Assembly (NCBI GenBank): GCA_028551475.1
Contig: CM052357.1
Span: forward strand, 25,007,745 to 25,071,744
Direction: 5' to 3'
DNA: 64,000 nt
Origin: Casuarina equisetifolia
Taxonomy: Eukaryota; Streptophyta; Magnoliopsida; Fagales; Casuarinaceae
Shown here: in pieces, positions 51,740-64,000 of the stretch
Layout of the letters: every line of letters begins with the position of its first letter
Position numbering within the stretch: position 1 is the first letter of the stretch
Translations under genes and position numbers: made by a program
The notes under the pieces: generated by a model
Database searches by the model: none
Told to the model about the DNA's origin: nothing
Seen by the model: only the letters and a program-made list of their open reading frames with translations

Positions 51740-52080
51740 ACTATTTCTTTACAATTCATAGATCCAAGTTAGAGTAGCAAAGAGGCAACACAAGAATTTT
51801 CAAGCGATTTGGTCCTTTAAGGATCGATTAACCAAAATTTGGTTGGAGTTCTTTCCACTAAATCTTTCAAATATTTATAAGAGAAATCTCCTTCTCTCAA
51901 ACAGGCCCTAACTTCTCTAATCGAAGAGTTGTTGGAAACTTAACCCATGCAAACTGCACACACACAAGCTTTTTCAAGCTCCTATTTAATTGTTCTATGA
52001 AAGGAGTACTGCCTAGGGTTTTCCGTATGAAACCCTAAGAATATCCCCCCTTGGATTTACAACTTTTTCAAGCTCAAGTG
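51740..52080 (-). other. Possible LTR relic next to a purine tract
   Basis: On the minus strand an AAGGGGGGATA tract (around 52044..52054) is followed by about 300 bp with TATAAATATTTGAAAG near 51875, resembling a polypurine tract followed by an LTR. No partner LTR or duplication was found. The neighbouring copia RNase H fragment lies on the other side, so the parts do not form a simple element. No gene is seen. Confidence 0.3.
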
Positions 52081-52454
52081 GAATAAATAACGAATACAAT
52101 CAACACCATATGGTCTTTTCACTGAGTATCACAAAAGTAGTAGGATATTTACAATTTTAAAACCCAAGAATATGTTCACCACACTTGAATACTCCAACAG
52201 AAACTTGAACTTCATTCTTAGAGCCAAATAGTTTGAAGTGCTGCAAGCTTGCCATTAGACTTGTCAGTACAGCTTAATTCCTGTTGATTCACAGATCAAG
52301 ATTTACCTGCAAGGAAGAACATTGACTCTGATTTCGGCTTGAAGGAGAGATTTGCAACGCATAGAAAATTAGGGCAAAAAATAAAGGCGATCACTCTAGG
52401 AGTGGTGTGCCAACAACATAAATGGTAGAACAATTTTCCTTCTAGGCTACTAGA

Positions 52455-52640
52455 ACCCCTACCTACTCTTGAGCTGGTGTGGGAAGATATTCATCAATGG
52501 TTTGAATCCCCCCCAAGGGAAAGATTTCAGTGTTTGTGGTAGTAGATGGACTTTCTAAATTCACTCGTTTCCTTCCATTGTTTCACCCCGAGGAGGATGG
52601 AATGTCACTGTTACCAAAACATAAATGGGCGTTACTTACA
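52455..52640 (+). pseudogene. Ty3/gypsy integrase fragment
   Basis: Two plus-strand pieces in different frames, LELVWEDIHQWF (from 52468) and FVVVDGLSKFTRFLPL (from about 52533), match the start of the gypsy integrase core, where elements read WEDI.MDFI..LP...G...I.VVVDRLSKF.HF. A frameshift separates them. No other gypsy domain or LTR was found nearby. Confidence 0.85.
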
Positions 52641-53253
52641 TTTATTAGAGATGGCGCAACATGGATTGCCATGGCCCGCCGCTGGGTAACGTTGTCCTTT
52701 ATCATGTATCATGCACGAACATTTCTCTGGCACATTAAGGCCATGCATTCTCTTCAACTGATTTCCCTTTTTTAGATTGCAAAGATTAAAAGGAAACTCA
52801 ACCTTTCAGTGTTAAATCTTTTCTGGTCAGAGAAACCCTGTCGAGATCACGCTCGTCATACACATCTTGGCATCCAAAATTTAAAACGAGGACTTCGAAG
52901 TCCCAGTACATGTACAAGACTTTGCCCCTCTTAAAAGCCAAAGCAGTAAAGTTAAAAAAACCAGGCCCGCCAGTTAATATTCAAGCTCATTACCCTTGAA
53001 GAGACAAAATGTCCATCCAACATAAGGACAAATTCATTACAACGCAAAAAGTAAAATGTAAACGAGGTATGTATCAATGGTGGAACATAATTTTCCTTGT
53101 CAGAGCAAAGTAAAACGTAAAATTAGCTGTTTGGACGGAACAATGGCCTTCGGCATATATACGCGAACAAACTTATGCAGAGTAGCTCCAACTATCACCT
53201 AACAGATGGTAGAGCAAAGCCCAGGGAGAAACATAGCAGACTCCCAAAGTACT

Positions 53254-56200
53254 TCAGGTGACCCGAATTAGAAGCACAACCATGACGAAAATGCATGTCA
53301 TTACAAAGAACATCAGCCATGTGAAGCATGAAGTCTTGGAACTCTCGGAGAATATCTTCATGGCTCGTGTATTGGCGTGGCCAGTACTTGCCAAGCTCTG
53401 CTCAACAGCCTTCTCGGTAGAATCAAGTATCTACACTCAAACGTAATCGAGTTATGAGACTATTTCGCTTGTCAGGCAAAACAACAAAAGCAAGAAAAAG
53501 ATTAAAGTAAAAGCTACTTAGTACTATTAAGAATTCAACCATCATGTTCAATTATAGAGCTAGAAAAGCACAGTTATGCCCCTTAATGTTTATTCATAGT
53601 AGGCGATTCAGAATACTGACACACAAAATTGCAGTTTAAGTTATTTGTCGATAAACTCAGAACAACTAACACTGAGTTACATTCTGTCCTCGTTATTTTC
53701 TCTTCCAAAATATAGAAACACCGAAGATGTTTGCTAAAAGTCATGAGGCGCACTGCCTGCACTACATAGATATTCAACTGTTAGTTGAGAAACTCAACCT
53801 TAAATCTTCTCCCGTTTCTAATTCTATCGGACTTTGGTGATATAAGCCCGGTTTTTCCTTTCCTCCATTGTTATTTAGTTATCTATGCTTTCTTTAAGCT
53901 CAATCACATGCTTGTCAGTGTACTTCTTCTGAGACACTGACGTACTCAAAAAGGATTGTTATGCGTTCTCTTCAGAAAGGATTGTGTGAATTTTAACTTA
54001 GGGAAGTCTGGATCATAATTCTTTCCCACACAAGTTGAAAAAAAAAAGAAGAAAAAAAGCCGATGCTCATGATCAGTGCTTCTTTGCCACCACCAAGTCT
54101 TCTACTGCAAATCTTTGCACTAAGGTATTTACTCTCTGCCACTAACTACTTATGCTTCTTGCCAAAACCTCTTTACTTATATTTCGTGTTTACTGCAAGG
54201 GCAAATTCTATTCTGAATACAGTTATCACACTACAATAGGTTGCAGTATACACAGAAGGTCGCAGTATTGAACAAATTGCATGTTGAAAGATATGTAGAT
54301 GCAGATTGGCAATTGGATATTACATATTACATAGAGGGATTACCACTGGGCATTGCATATTCTTAAGGGGTAATTTAGCAAATATGGAAAAGTTAGAAAC
54401 AATTATGTTCCCCAGTCTAGTACCAAAACAGAACATCAAGGAATGTACAGAACATCAAGGAATGTCCCGCGCATAGTGAGAAGAAGATTGCTCTTAATCA
54501 AGAGAATGTTTATTATTCATTGGGAAAGTGTCTAGGACCACAGTGGACATTTTTCAAATTCTCCAACTTTCACAGACTGGGTAAACATCGCCACAAGATA
54601 AATGAACAACAAAATTAATGGAATCTATTATGACATCAGTTAACCACCACCTACAGTTATCTGCCTTGTTTACTGGTATTATTTAAAGGCAATAACAATT
54701 AGATTCAACTGGAAAAAATTGTCATGACATCTTAGTGGAAAACTATTATCACTGTGAATCCAAATTTATGTCCATGTACAAGAAGGCTGAAGCTACTACT
54801 TTTTCACCCTCTCTAACTACCAAAGACTAGGAAAAAATCCTAGGATTAACTACTCTTCATTCAATGGTGTTTCAAGCAAACAATGAAAAAACCTATGTAC
54901 ATCTTAACACTCAAAACTAAACAAGCAAAGCCTCTGCAAGTCCAACCTTTCGGAGCAACATACACTTAAAGTATTTTTTTCTTCAAGAAAAAGGTGAAAA
55001 GACTCCAAAATTGATCCTTAAAATGTTAAATATACTCAGCAGATATCTAACACTTCAAAATTCTTCCTTTAAAAAGGTAATGTGAAAAATCAAAAGCTGA
55101 CTTTTTATATGAAGAAGAATTTTGTGACACCACTAAATGGAATATGGAATTCTCATATCATGGAGATAAGAATCAATTGCATTTTCAACTGACACATACA
55201 CGCCCCATCTCCCAAAGTCTAGATATGTCAACCATCCAAAAGATTACTTTATAATGTAAACAACTGTCTGACTTCACATCAACTTGCAATTTATTGTTGA
55301 AAAGCAAGTTCATTCCCATAAACTACCCCGGGTGGAAACAAGCGAATATTAAAGATGAAAGCTTCTAAAACAAAAAATCAAAGTGATAAGTTTTTGGGGA
55401 TACTAGGCACATGGAACAATGAACGACCTGTTTGCCCACCCCCTCCAAACATAACAAGTGAGAACAACTCTTCCAAAATTATCCTTAAAAAGGTAAAATA
55501 CTTCTTAAATTATGCAGCCCATGAACTTTAGCTATAACCAGAACTTTGTATAAATTGTATATTCTTACTTTTTCAGTGTTTTGCACGGACTGGCTCATCA
55601 TCAAACTACTCTCCTTAAGTTGCCGTGCCAACCCAACCATTTCATCAGTTAAGTCCTCCTGAAGCTTTCTGCAGCAAGAAAAAAAATTAGAAAAGACTGA
55701 AGTCAGCAAAATGTGGAACAACAAATATTACTAAAATCAAATTTTTTAAGCTTTACAACATTGGATTTCTCAAATTTCTTCAAGTAATAGCAGTAAATAT
55801 TGTGAAGGCCAATAGCCTTAGCTCACTTCTGTAACCCAATTAGGGATAAATTCTTCCTTTCACCGCAAGAAAGAGAAGTAAAAGACACAAAATCCAGATA
55901 AGCTACTTTTTAAACCGAGAAAAGATTCACCTTTAACACTTTCACGCCACTCTATTCTCCCCAGTAGAACAAACTCAATAAACTTTTTATTTCCCATTTT
56001 CACTCCAAGTCCTTCCGTGCTTAATTTTCCCAAAAACAATACTTTTTTTATCATAAATCTCTTAATAAAAATAGTTTCCCGAATCAAGTCCAAATCTGAG
56101 TATTTCTCCGGCTCCTAAATTTCAGTTCTCAGATCTCCATCCAACATTATTTTTCATTGATAAACCCTGGAAAGCAGAAATTAAAATTAAAAAAAAATTA

Positions 56201-59200
56201 CAAACTAAGCCATGTAGTTCCTTTCAACGGTCACTTATTGATGGATGACTCGGCCAGTGAAGAGTGCCTAGGATGGCAAAAGGACAACACAAGACGGATG
56301 TTTTACCCTCCAGATATATAGCTGGGAACTTTGTACTAAGATGGAACAGAAAAGGGAAAAAGTTCTAATTTTATTATCCAAGTATGACTCAAACTGGATT
56401 AAAGCTCATTGCCACTCCGGATCAACCCTCATATAGGCTAAATGCCAATAGCAATCCTTGTAGTTGCAAAGTTATATAGTTTGGCACCCATTTGCCAAGC
56501 ATTACAAAAATCTCAAGGGAAGACTATAGCAAAAGGCCTTAGGCACCGAGAGTTCATGTAGTGCAGGAAGAAGCTCTTGTAGACAAAAAGTGACTGCAGT
56601 TTAGCCAGGGAAATCGTGCCATAAAATAAGACTAATATACATAATGGATTCCAATCTTCAATATTCACAAATTTATTGTTGTCATCATCAACATAAAATA
56701 AACTTCATACTCAGACCAAATAAAAAATCCAGTACAGAGCTTAAGCATATATCTAAGAACATGAATACAAGAATGGAAGCATATTAACCTGTACAAAACA
56801 AGCCGAGAAAAAAGAAAACGTCTTCAAAGGAATGACTTAATGACTGGACAAATGTACCGTACAACATCATCATTCGTAAAAACTAATATTTTGAACTAGC
56901 TCTATAAGTCTCTTCATTGCACAAGCAACATATGGAGGAGTTTTCTTTACACAAATAATCATTTTTTAATTGAAAGAGAAAATTGTATTGTATGAAGTGA
57001 GCGAAATTATAGTAAAAGAAAGAATCAGCTTAATGTTGTAAACACTTCTTGTGGCTGTACCTGTGCTTTTCAATGAGCGCTTCTGCTTCAGCATCAAGTT
57101 TGACAGGTGTAGATGAAGTAGGTTCTGTACTGTCAGGACTTCTATCTTCAGAACTGAATGCAGGCCAGATCAATGAACCATGTTGTGTTTTTTTTTAAAA
57201 AAAAAGGAACAAGGAAAGAGATTAGGACCTAATTGTGGTTAGCTAAGCAAAGCATGTTAACTCCAACTAAAACAGATTCACATACACAAATCTTCTTCTT
57301 AGACCAGGGGTAGGAAGAGTATGATTTTCTGCTCTTGTTTTAAGGCTTCCATTTATAGACGTCTTTCCCAAAGGCTCCTCAGATGCTTGTGTCTCTTGTG
57401 GAGTGATCTGCAAAAGATAGGTGGTTAGAAGATGAAAACCCTGCACACGTATGATTTGTATATGTTCTAGGAACAACTGAAAAAGGTAATCCCACAAAAA
57501 TGAGATAACAGAGAAGAAAATAGAGAGAGGAAACTGTGACAGATCACTGGATCAGACATGCCAACAGACGGATAGACCAACCACCTATAGAATTACTAAA
57601 ATTAAATAATATTTATCAGACCCTGCTTTCACATCAATGGAAAGAAATGTAAAGCAGTAAAGGAAAGAAAATACTCCGCTTCGTGCCTACTAGGTTCAAA
57701 ATGAACTGAAACTATAAAACTGGTATATAAACAGATACAATCCCAACAATAATATTGGTCATGCCCTATTTCTTTATCGTTTACCATAGAAGAACTAGAA
57801 TAAAGTTAAAAGTAGTTCAGTAGCTACTCCACATGAAGTCAACCAAATTGCCACCACTTTCATTACTACTGACAAAACACTCATAGAGGTTTTGCTCACC
57901 AGAACAGTTCTAGCTTCCCAACTATACTGACGTCTCTAGAAAAGTACCTTCTTACACAGCTTTAGCTCTTGAAGAAATATAAATTACTTTCTCATTATAT
58001 GCTTATAAGTCTAAGATTACAAATCCAATCTCTTGGCAGCAAAATAAAAGCCAAAAGCAAAGTTTAATCCAAAATCACAACAAATAAATAAGCCCTACAA
58101 GAAAAAATGCAATTTTCCAATACCCTCTTTAGACTTCCATAATATTAAGTACCTATAGGAACCAACACATGGTTTGCTAATTAATATGCACGCACCAATG
58201 GGGCAGCAAACTTGGAAGCAATTGATTCAATCTTCTCCGAATAATCATTCACCACAGCCTTTGAAACTCTGTACAAGCACAATCAAGAGATATTATCATT
58301 AAAAATAAAAGACAACCATAAACACTATAAAATCAGCAGAACACCTCGGCCAGCATTTCCAAAAGATAAAGAGAGAAGATAACTATCATTCAGTCAAGTA
58401 TTAAAAAAAATGCTCGTCAACCAACAATGTCTAGTTATTTCACCTACAAGCTGCACGCAACTACCCCAGACAGACGCCCCTATCCATCAATAAGAGTGAG
58501 ATGGTCACTGTACACTTACCGTTCCAGATAAAAATAAAAATAATAATAATAATAATAATTTTAAAAAATTAGGTATTACCATCAGCCACAAACCACGCCA
58601 TAACAGGTTCGCCCACCTTCTGATCTAAGGACACAAGCGACTAAGCACCTAATGTTGACTTTTTTTTTTTTTAATAACTAGAAGGGGAAAAGAGAAATAA
58701 CCTATCTATCACTTACAGTAAAAAATTCAGCATTACAAGTAATTTATACGAAAGGAAAGCTGTCTCTCTGAGTCCACATTTCCATATATGTGCCTGTTTC
58801 ATACAGCATCCTCTCCTCTACAAAGGTAACTGACAAAGTTTTTTCACTCCAGAAAGTGGCTCAAATGATTTTAGAGATCAAAAATGTAACTCCATCTAAT
58901 TTATGACCTATTCCCAGTACCCAACTAAAACAGCAGAGCTATTAGTTTTTAACTGAAGAACCACTTGCAAGGTGTGTCCTCTACTTCCAATGCTTCAACC
59001 TGGAAAGCACCGCAATGGACTGACAACACAAAAACAAGTACCAAAACTCTAGCTTATGAAGTCCACCTTAGTATTGGCAACCCAATCCCCCATGGAAAAG
59101 GACTAGCCCTGTTTAAGCTTTTTATTGTTCAGATAAAGCTTCAGGCACCAACCCAGATCACATTCATCCGGTTAAAATACACTGTGACCCTCTAATATCA

Positions 59201-59991
59201 CCGTCTACCAGCATCACCGACCTCATCAATCTCCTTTGACATAGGATGAGAAAAATCTGGAAGTAAATGAAAATAATAATTGAAAAAAGCCATAGAAAGT
59301 CATAATTTATCATGCTTTACACAACTCAATGACCATCTATTCTAAGAAAGTGTATAGATGCAGGAGAGAGATGAGAAAGAGAAAGAAACATTTGCAACAC
59401 AAAGTCACAGAAAAATTTAGCAATATAAATGTGCTTAAAAGCCATGGTATAGCAATGAGGTCGCAGCACTAACTTCAAATACAACTCAAGAAAGACGTTT
59501 CAGCTTCATTGACCCCAAAAAGAGAGAAGGATGGGCATCTTGATGAGATTAGATAGTTAAAATAATGCATCCTAAAAAGAGATTCAAAATTTTAATCAAG
59601 TTTACAAAAACTCAGAGTTAAGCAATAAAATAGGTTCAAAGAACAGAATCTATTTAGACATGAATAACTATAATAGCACATTAATGATGGAAGAGTAGAA
59701 ACAAAGAAAGAAAATGAGAAAGAAATAAGCATACTGACACTGGTAAGCCTTCAGGAGTTCTCTCTTCAGCCAGCTGTTCCAATTGTTCTCGTAATGTCGC
59801 AACATACTACAAAGCCACATGATTCATATCGTCCCTAAATATTTTATAACATAACTAAAACAAGATCTCAGAACTTTACAACTGAAAGAAATAGAAGTAT
59901 GACATACATGTACAAGTTTTGCCAGGTTTTGTTGCTGAGGTGCGGCTGCAAGCAACCTTCTCAAATTCACTTCTGTTTTACTCATTCCCAT
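53254..59991 (-). CDS. USE1: USE1-type SNARE (membrane fusion protein), 7 coding exons, 238 aa
   Basis: Coding exons in transcript order are 59908..59991, 59739..59806, 58196..58268, 57286..57407, 57061..57153, 55569..55668 and 53254..53430. Their phases join to 238 codons plus TGA. The N-terminus ([20 protein letters not shown]) and [12 protein letters not shown] are typical of plant Use1. A Ser/Thr/Pro-rich linker spans about 76-135. The SNARE region (about 148-205) reads [20 protein letters not shown] then [17 protein letters not shown]-terminal membrane anchor (about 214-236) ends LLIRVT, so this is a tail-anchored protein. Use1 homologs act in Golgi-to-ER retrograde vesicle fusion with Sec20 and Sec22. 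Length matches plant Use1. The exon 2 donor was set at GTCAGT because it alone keeps the frame with exon 3; the nearby GTGTCA and GTATGC do not. Confidence 0.94.
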
Positions 59992-60586
59992 CACTAAATC
60001 CTAAAGCATTGAACGAACATAACATAAATATACTGATTCAATTTGCAAGCCCAAGGGCACCTAAAACGTAAAAATAATACGCTACTCAAAAAGTCAGTCG
60101 GGAACCAAACCAAAAACTAACGTAGAATTTTAGTCTATGATCCTGTCAGTAGAAGCAAATCATCAGCAAAAATTTCAATAACCCTTTGTAAAGGGTGGGA
60201 GAAAATCAAGATTCTTATACCTGGAAACGGACCCTCTGAGAGCCGGTGTCTCAAACAAATAATCCGTCCCCGAAAGATAAAAAAGGGCGAACATTTTAGA
60301 TTCACTGTGTAAATTTACATGGTTTAATTTGCATATATGCGTTGATTCAAAGCTTTGATGGTTTTCCATTTTCTTCTATTTCAATTGCAAAGAAATAAGT
60401 CCCCTATCATATGAACGTAAACAACAACATTGAATTCTAAATTGATTCCGCAGAATCGTTTGATTAAGCCAAACGAATATACTTGTTGCAGAGCAAATTC
60501 TAAGCAACTTCATCGAGAGCCTGAAAAACCAAAGCTATGACCAATCGGAATGCAAATAGAAAAGAAAGGAGAAAAAAGAAACTCAC

Positions 60587-60690
60587 TAGAGAATCTCTCA
60601 GAATCTACTCTGACAAAGGAAACAATCACATCCGCGCCAATTCACGCTCAACGAACGCCGAGCGGGTATGGAATTCTTCCTTTTATGCGT
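60587..60690 (-). other. 5' UTR exon of USE1 (approximate 5' end)
   Basis: The minus strand shows a strong donor, TCTCTA/GTGAGT, with the last exon base at 60587, and an acceptor CTTTAG at 60001..60006 directly before the coding exon whose UTR part is 59992..60000. This implies a leader intron of 586 bp (60001..60586). The upstream limit is a guess. Plus-strand frames at 60537..60917 overlap it and look like shadows. Confidence 0.6.
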
Positions 60691-60906
60691 CGATCGAGCA
60701 GTTTTTTTTTTTCCCGTTTGGGCTTTCTCTGGAAAAGTTCAAGCCTTGCTGTTTGCTTTTTATTTCTTCTGTAGGCCTTTGGTTTTGGGCTTTGGCCCAT
60801 CACCGATCAAGATGGAAAGAGAAAGCGAGAGCCGGAATGGGGCATTTGATGTCGCCGTTGATGAATAAATCAGCAATCAATCTTCTTTCTTTTCTGTATA
60901 TACGAC

Positions 60907-61018
60907 TAATTCGATAATTTTCTAGACAAATTATCGAATCTTTGATCTCATGATTAGAGTCTTAATTCGATAATTTTCTAGACAAATTATCGAACCTTTG
61001 ATCTCATGATTAGAGTCT
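60907..61018. repeat. 56-bp tandem duplication, each copy with an 11-bp perfect inverted repeat
   Basis: Copies lie at 60907..60962 and 60963..61018 with about one difference. Each contains TTCGATAATTT, a 7-nt spacer TCTAGAC, and AAATTATCGAA (copy 1 arms at 60910..60920 and 60928..60938). The arms are perfect complements. The repeat lies between the divergent USE1 and TMEM230 genes. Confidence 0.93.
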
Positions 61019-61937
61019 TATTAACTTACCATTAAGCTAAATGACTAAATCACAATATCTTATTTATGGACTAAATTTTGAGGTTTCTAGAGTTTCAAAT
61101 AAATGAGAATAATAATGACAATTTCATGATACTATTCGATTGCCATATCCAACAAATTATAATCTAATTTCTGGATTTTTCTGTCAAAAAAAAATTAAAT
61201 CACAATTTAACGGGTGACCTTGATTGAAAGGAAGCATTCTAATATTTTCCTAAAATAAACATACGGCATAAATGCATATATATTGAGAGAGGAATATAAT
61301 AGCATATTAGTTAGCTTATAATGCCCGTTTGGCTTAGAATGTCAAATTTTTTTATCACCCAAACTTTTTGTTAAAAATTTTTTCGCATGCTTTCAAGAAT
61401 GATTAATTAAGTTTAAACATCTGTAAGTCATTAGATAGTTAAGTTTTTATGTTGTTCTTTGTATTATTGTACCCTTTTTTGATTTTATGTTTTACCTGTA
61501 TTTCTCCTTCTCTGTAAGTTAATTTTGTAAAAGTCAAGTTTATATTACACCCTGTCTTTTATTATTAAAAGACAAATTAAGATTAAAATTTATTCAATTT
61601 CGTATATTCCCAAAATATATTCCATTTAAATGAGTATTCTCTAATTTCTGGTGCCATTGTTGACGTGGGAGTTTTTGACTTCTGTAATCCACGGAAGGAT
61701 AACTCCAAACCATTCGCACGCAACAGGGGCGCACACGGGAAAGGAAAGCTTCAAAGAGATTGCTGAGCTCCCTAACTCGCCAATCTCGAAGTCCTTGACA
61801 AGTCGACTTCATCCCCAAGCAAAACCCCGCACCACCTTATTCGACGCTATTGTTATTCCAACTCCTCGATCCTATCGGGGAAATCCAATTCTGAGCACCG
61901 ATCCGGGAGCTAGCAGAGAGATCCTAGGAAGGGAGAG
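61019..61937 (+). promoter_or_regulatory. Upstream region and leader of the TMEM230-type gene
   Basis: AT-rich sequence up to about 61640 changes to GC-richer leader-like sequence before the ATG at 61938. TATA-like 'aaaatatatt' lies near 61613. The frame at 61651..61950 has no family signature and is probably leader. The start codon context has G at -3 and G at +4. Confidence 0.4.
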
Positions 61938-62780
61938 ATGGCGTACGTAGACCATGCGTTCTCGATAACGGACGAGGATGTGATGATGGAGACGGCTTAT
62001 ACGGTGAACAACAGGCCTCCAATCAAGGAGATCGCCCTCGCTGTTGCGCTTCTCGTCTTCGGTACTCTCGGCATCATTGTCGGCCTCCTCATGGCCTTCA
62101 ACCATGTTGGAGGCGACCGTGCGCACGGTAACACTCTGATTCTGTTGTTTCTTTTTTTCTATATTATTCCTTCTATTGCTCTAGGCGATCGAGCGCGTCC
62201 TGATCTGCGGGCTTTGAGTATGCTTTTGATGAAATAGGGATTTGGATTGTGGTTGCTCGCTTTAATTCTGCCTCGTTTGGCTGGTGTGAAATTAGTGAAA
62301 ATGAAAATGATAGAAATAGAAAGGTGGAAAATTGACCGCACAATTTCCGGCTACAAGCCAGATAGTTTCAGAGGCACCTTCTTCGATGCCTTAGGTTATA
62401 TGAGAAATTACTGAAAATTACATCGAACAAAAAGAAGGGAGAGAAAAACAAAATTGAGAGTTTTGCAGCAGAATTTTTCTGATTTCCTTTGCTGCAAAAC
62501 ATATCCCAGTGCGAAGTTGCTTTGTGTGGAGGCTCATTGCATAGTTTTGTTCTCTTGGGCTGCTGAAAATGAATCAAACTAACAGAGAATTAGTAAGAAT
62601 AGCGTTTCCGTTGTGGCTTTTGATTCTAAGACATATTGTTTCGGTGATGAATGATTAGGTCTCTTCTTCGCAATACTGGGTGCGATCTTGTTCATACCAG
62701 GGTTTTACTATACGCGAATTGCATATTTTGCTTACAAGGGATACAAAGGCTTTTCTTTCTCCAACATCCCTGCTGTATAG
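61938..62780 (+). CDS. TMEM230: TMEM230-type transmembrane protein, 2 exons, 103 aa
   Basis: Exons 61938..62127 and 62659..62780 join in phase 1 (a split Gly codon) and end at TAG. The N-terminus MAYVDHAFSITDEDVMMET and the conserved NRPPIKEIALAVALLVFGT lead into the first membrane span (about 31-53). A short VGGDRAHG loop, a second span (about 65-84) and an aromatic-rich tail YYTRIAYFAYKGYKGFSFSN follow. This is the full architecture of the TMEM230 (C20orf30/UPF0414) family, and length is close to plant homologs. Animal TMEM230 is a vesicle and endosome-recycling protein; the plant role is poorly known. The gene is divergent from USE1. Reading through the donor at 62128 would give a truncated 99-residue frame, which I reject. 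Confidence 0.97.
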
Positions 62781-63014
62781 TGCTTGATTTGCCGATGTTT
62801 CATGCTGGCCTCCGTTCTGTACAGATCTTCCTAAAGTGTACTTCTTTGTTGATAATGTGGTGGAATTGTGTTTTGTCAAAGACTAGTTAGTGAACTTGTA
62901 ACCGGTGAAATGGTATGGGTACGATTTATTTTTTGCAGTTGGGCTTCATTACCAATGAATCCGTTTTGAAGTATTTTAATAACCAATATATTTTATGTTC
63001 AAACATCTAGACCG

Positions 63015-63070
<56 letters not shown>

Positions 63071-64000
63071 TTTTTTTTTTCTGTCTGGGTTACTTTTCTA
63101 TTTAGGTAAAGAAGAAAGATTTTGTGTTTGAATAGCTGGAACGAAGACTTCGTTAGTTTGTGGTTTGTGTCCCCTTTGGGGAGTGATTTAGAGGAGTAGA
63201 ATTCTGTTTTTTCTCCATTGCCATACAGGATCCTTCAATGGATGCTTGCTTTCGTGAGTTATCTCTTATGGATTTGTTATCGTAGTACTCTTTTATTGGA
63301 GACGAACAGAAGGAGAATGTTTCTTTTTGGTAAGAGGGGTTTGCTGCGTGGGGTGGGTCTAGGGAGATCCTTCAGGTTGATGTTTACTTTTGTGGAGCAC
63401 CAATGGATTGCCATCATAGTACTGCTTTAGTTAGAGGCGAGAAGGGAGGGAATAGCTAGGGGCAGGTTTTGGCTCTTCCAAAAATGAAAGTTGTGTCGGT
63501 AACCAGCTCTTGCACGCGTTGGTTGGAAGCTGCATTTTGTGCCGAGTTTTGCTGTTAGTTTGGATGATGGCGGCGGACATCCGTCCTCGGCTATATTTGC
63601 TCTTGGTTGGTACTTTGCTTCTTGAGGATCCGCCTTGTTCGTAGTGCTTGAGTTTGTCACCAACCGGGCAAATTTCATGTCCCAGCTACCATATAGCCGA
63701 TGCATTTCCTGAGTGTAGTTGTGTTTATTAAGAAAATGATTCATTAGTGGTAGGCCTCGAATTGAATATAAAAGACGCTAGTTGTGAAAAAGAACATGGA
63801 AAATCAAATGATATGCTCAACTTTACTCGGTATGCATCGAATACAATAAGACATATGAATAGTAGAATCACAAGAATAAACCGAATAATTACCAACGTAT
63901 GAGTAGTTCAACCTAATAACCTTTTGGTACCTCCATGCATCTCATCCATGAGTAAATTGTTAGGAAGTCACTCTACTGAGCAAAATTTCATCAGTTTTCC
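62781..64000. other. 3' UTR region and downstream DNA, no further gene seen
   Basis: The first few hundred bases are the likely 3' UTR. Frames at 63218..63430 (plus) and 63427..63744 (minus, 105 codons) show no recognisable motif; the second has mixed composition and is the only one long enough to merit a search. Confidence 0.5.
63015..63080. repeat. (CTTT)n microsatellite ending in poly(T)
   Basis: About 13 TTTC units followed by ten T residues, downstream of the TMEM230-type gene. Confidence 0.96.

Noticed and set aside
60537..60917. 126-codon plus-strand frame upstream of TMEM230
   Set aside because: It overlaps the USE1 leader exon and promoter on the other strand and has no recognisable domain.
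1..64000. CRISPR array, bacterial-type operon, organellar or viral insert
   Set aside because: Repeats here lack regular unique spacers, genes contain spliceosomal introns, and no plastid, mitochondrial or viral coding block was recognised.

Overview
This window is nuclear DNA of a seed plant, most likely a dicot; the species cannot be fixed from the sequence. The evidence is GT-AG introns in every split gene, AT-rich intergenic DNA with long A/T and GA microsatellites, plant-specific protein families (PIN auxin carrier, group IId WRKY, SIAMESE-related CDK inhibitor) and Ty1/copia, Ty3/gypsy and SINE-like debris. There are no bacterial operons, no CRISPR array, and I saw no tRNA or rRNA gene.

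Layout: (1) 0.8-10.4 kb, plus strand: a 7-exon nucleotide-sugar transporter gene (CDS 1358..10044, 382 aa) with a 4.5 kb sixth intron and a two-codon upstream ORF. (2) 10.4-15.2 kb: no recognisable gene. (3) 15.2-18.45 kb, minus strand: a complete 6-exon PIN2-type auxin efflux carrier (634 aa) with a TATA box and a duplicated exon fragment in intron 4. (4) 20.80-26.26 kb: a structurally complete but decayed Ty1/copia retrotransposon in minus orientation, with 234-bp LTRs, a 5-bp target duplication (gtaag), a primer-binding site and a polypurine tract. (5) 26.3-30 kb: AT-rich, possibly one LTR-like relic. (6) 30.2-32.3 kb, plus: a W-box-rich promoter and a 3-exon group IId WRKY factor (291 aa). 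(7) 32.3-48 kb: gene-poor, with a dimeric tandem array of about 355-bp half-units (36.6-38.7 kb), a copia reverse-transcriptase relic, an unrecognised coding relic and a SINE-like tract. (8) 48.4-48.7 kb, plus: a single-exon SIAMESE-related inhibitor (106 aa). (9) 51-52.7 kb: copia RNase H, SINE and gypsy integrase fragments. (10) 53.25-60.7 kb, minus: the 7-coding-exon SNARE gene USE1 (238 aa) with a 5'-UTR intron. (11) 61.9-62.8 kb, plus: a 2-exon TMEM230-type membrane protein (103 aa), divergent from USE1.

The six genes do not form a functional cluster. They cover nucleotide-sugar import into endomembranes, polar auxin export, stress transcription, cell-cycle inhibition, Golgi-to-ER SNARE fusion and endosomal membrane traffic. 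Exon joins were set by eye from GT/AG sites, reading-frame continuity and family conservation; phases add up to a clean stop in all six. I found no convincing undescribed system. The best leads are the exon-fragment duplication and an Asp-to-Ile change in PIN2, the dimeric tandem array with primer-binding-site-like junctions, and a duplicated perfect palindrome between USE1 and TMEM230.
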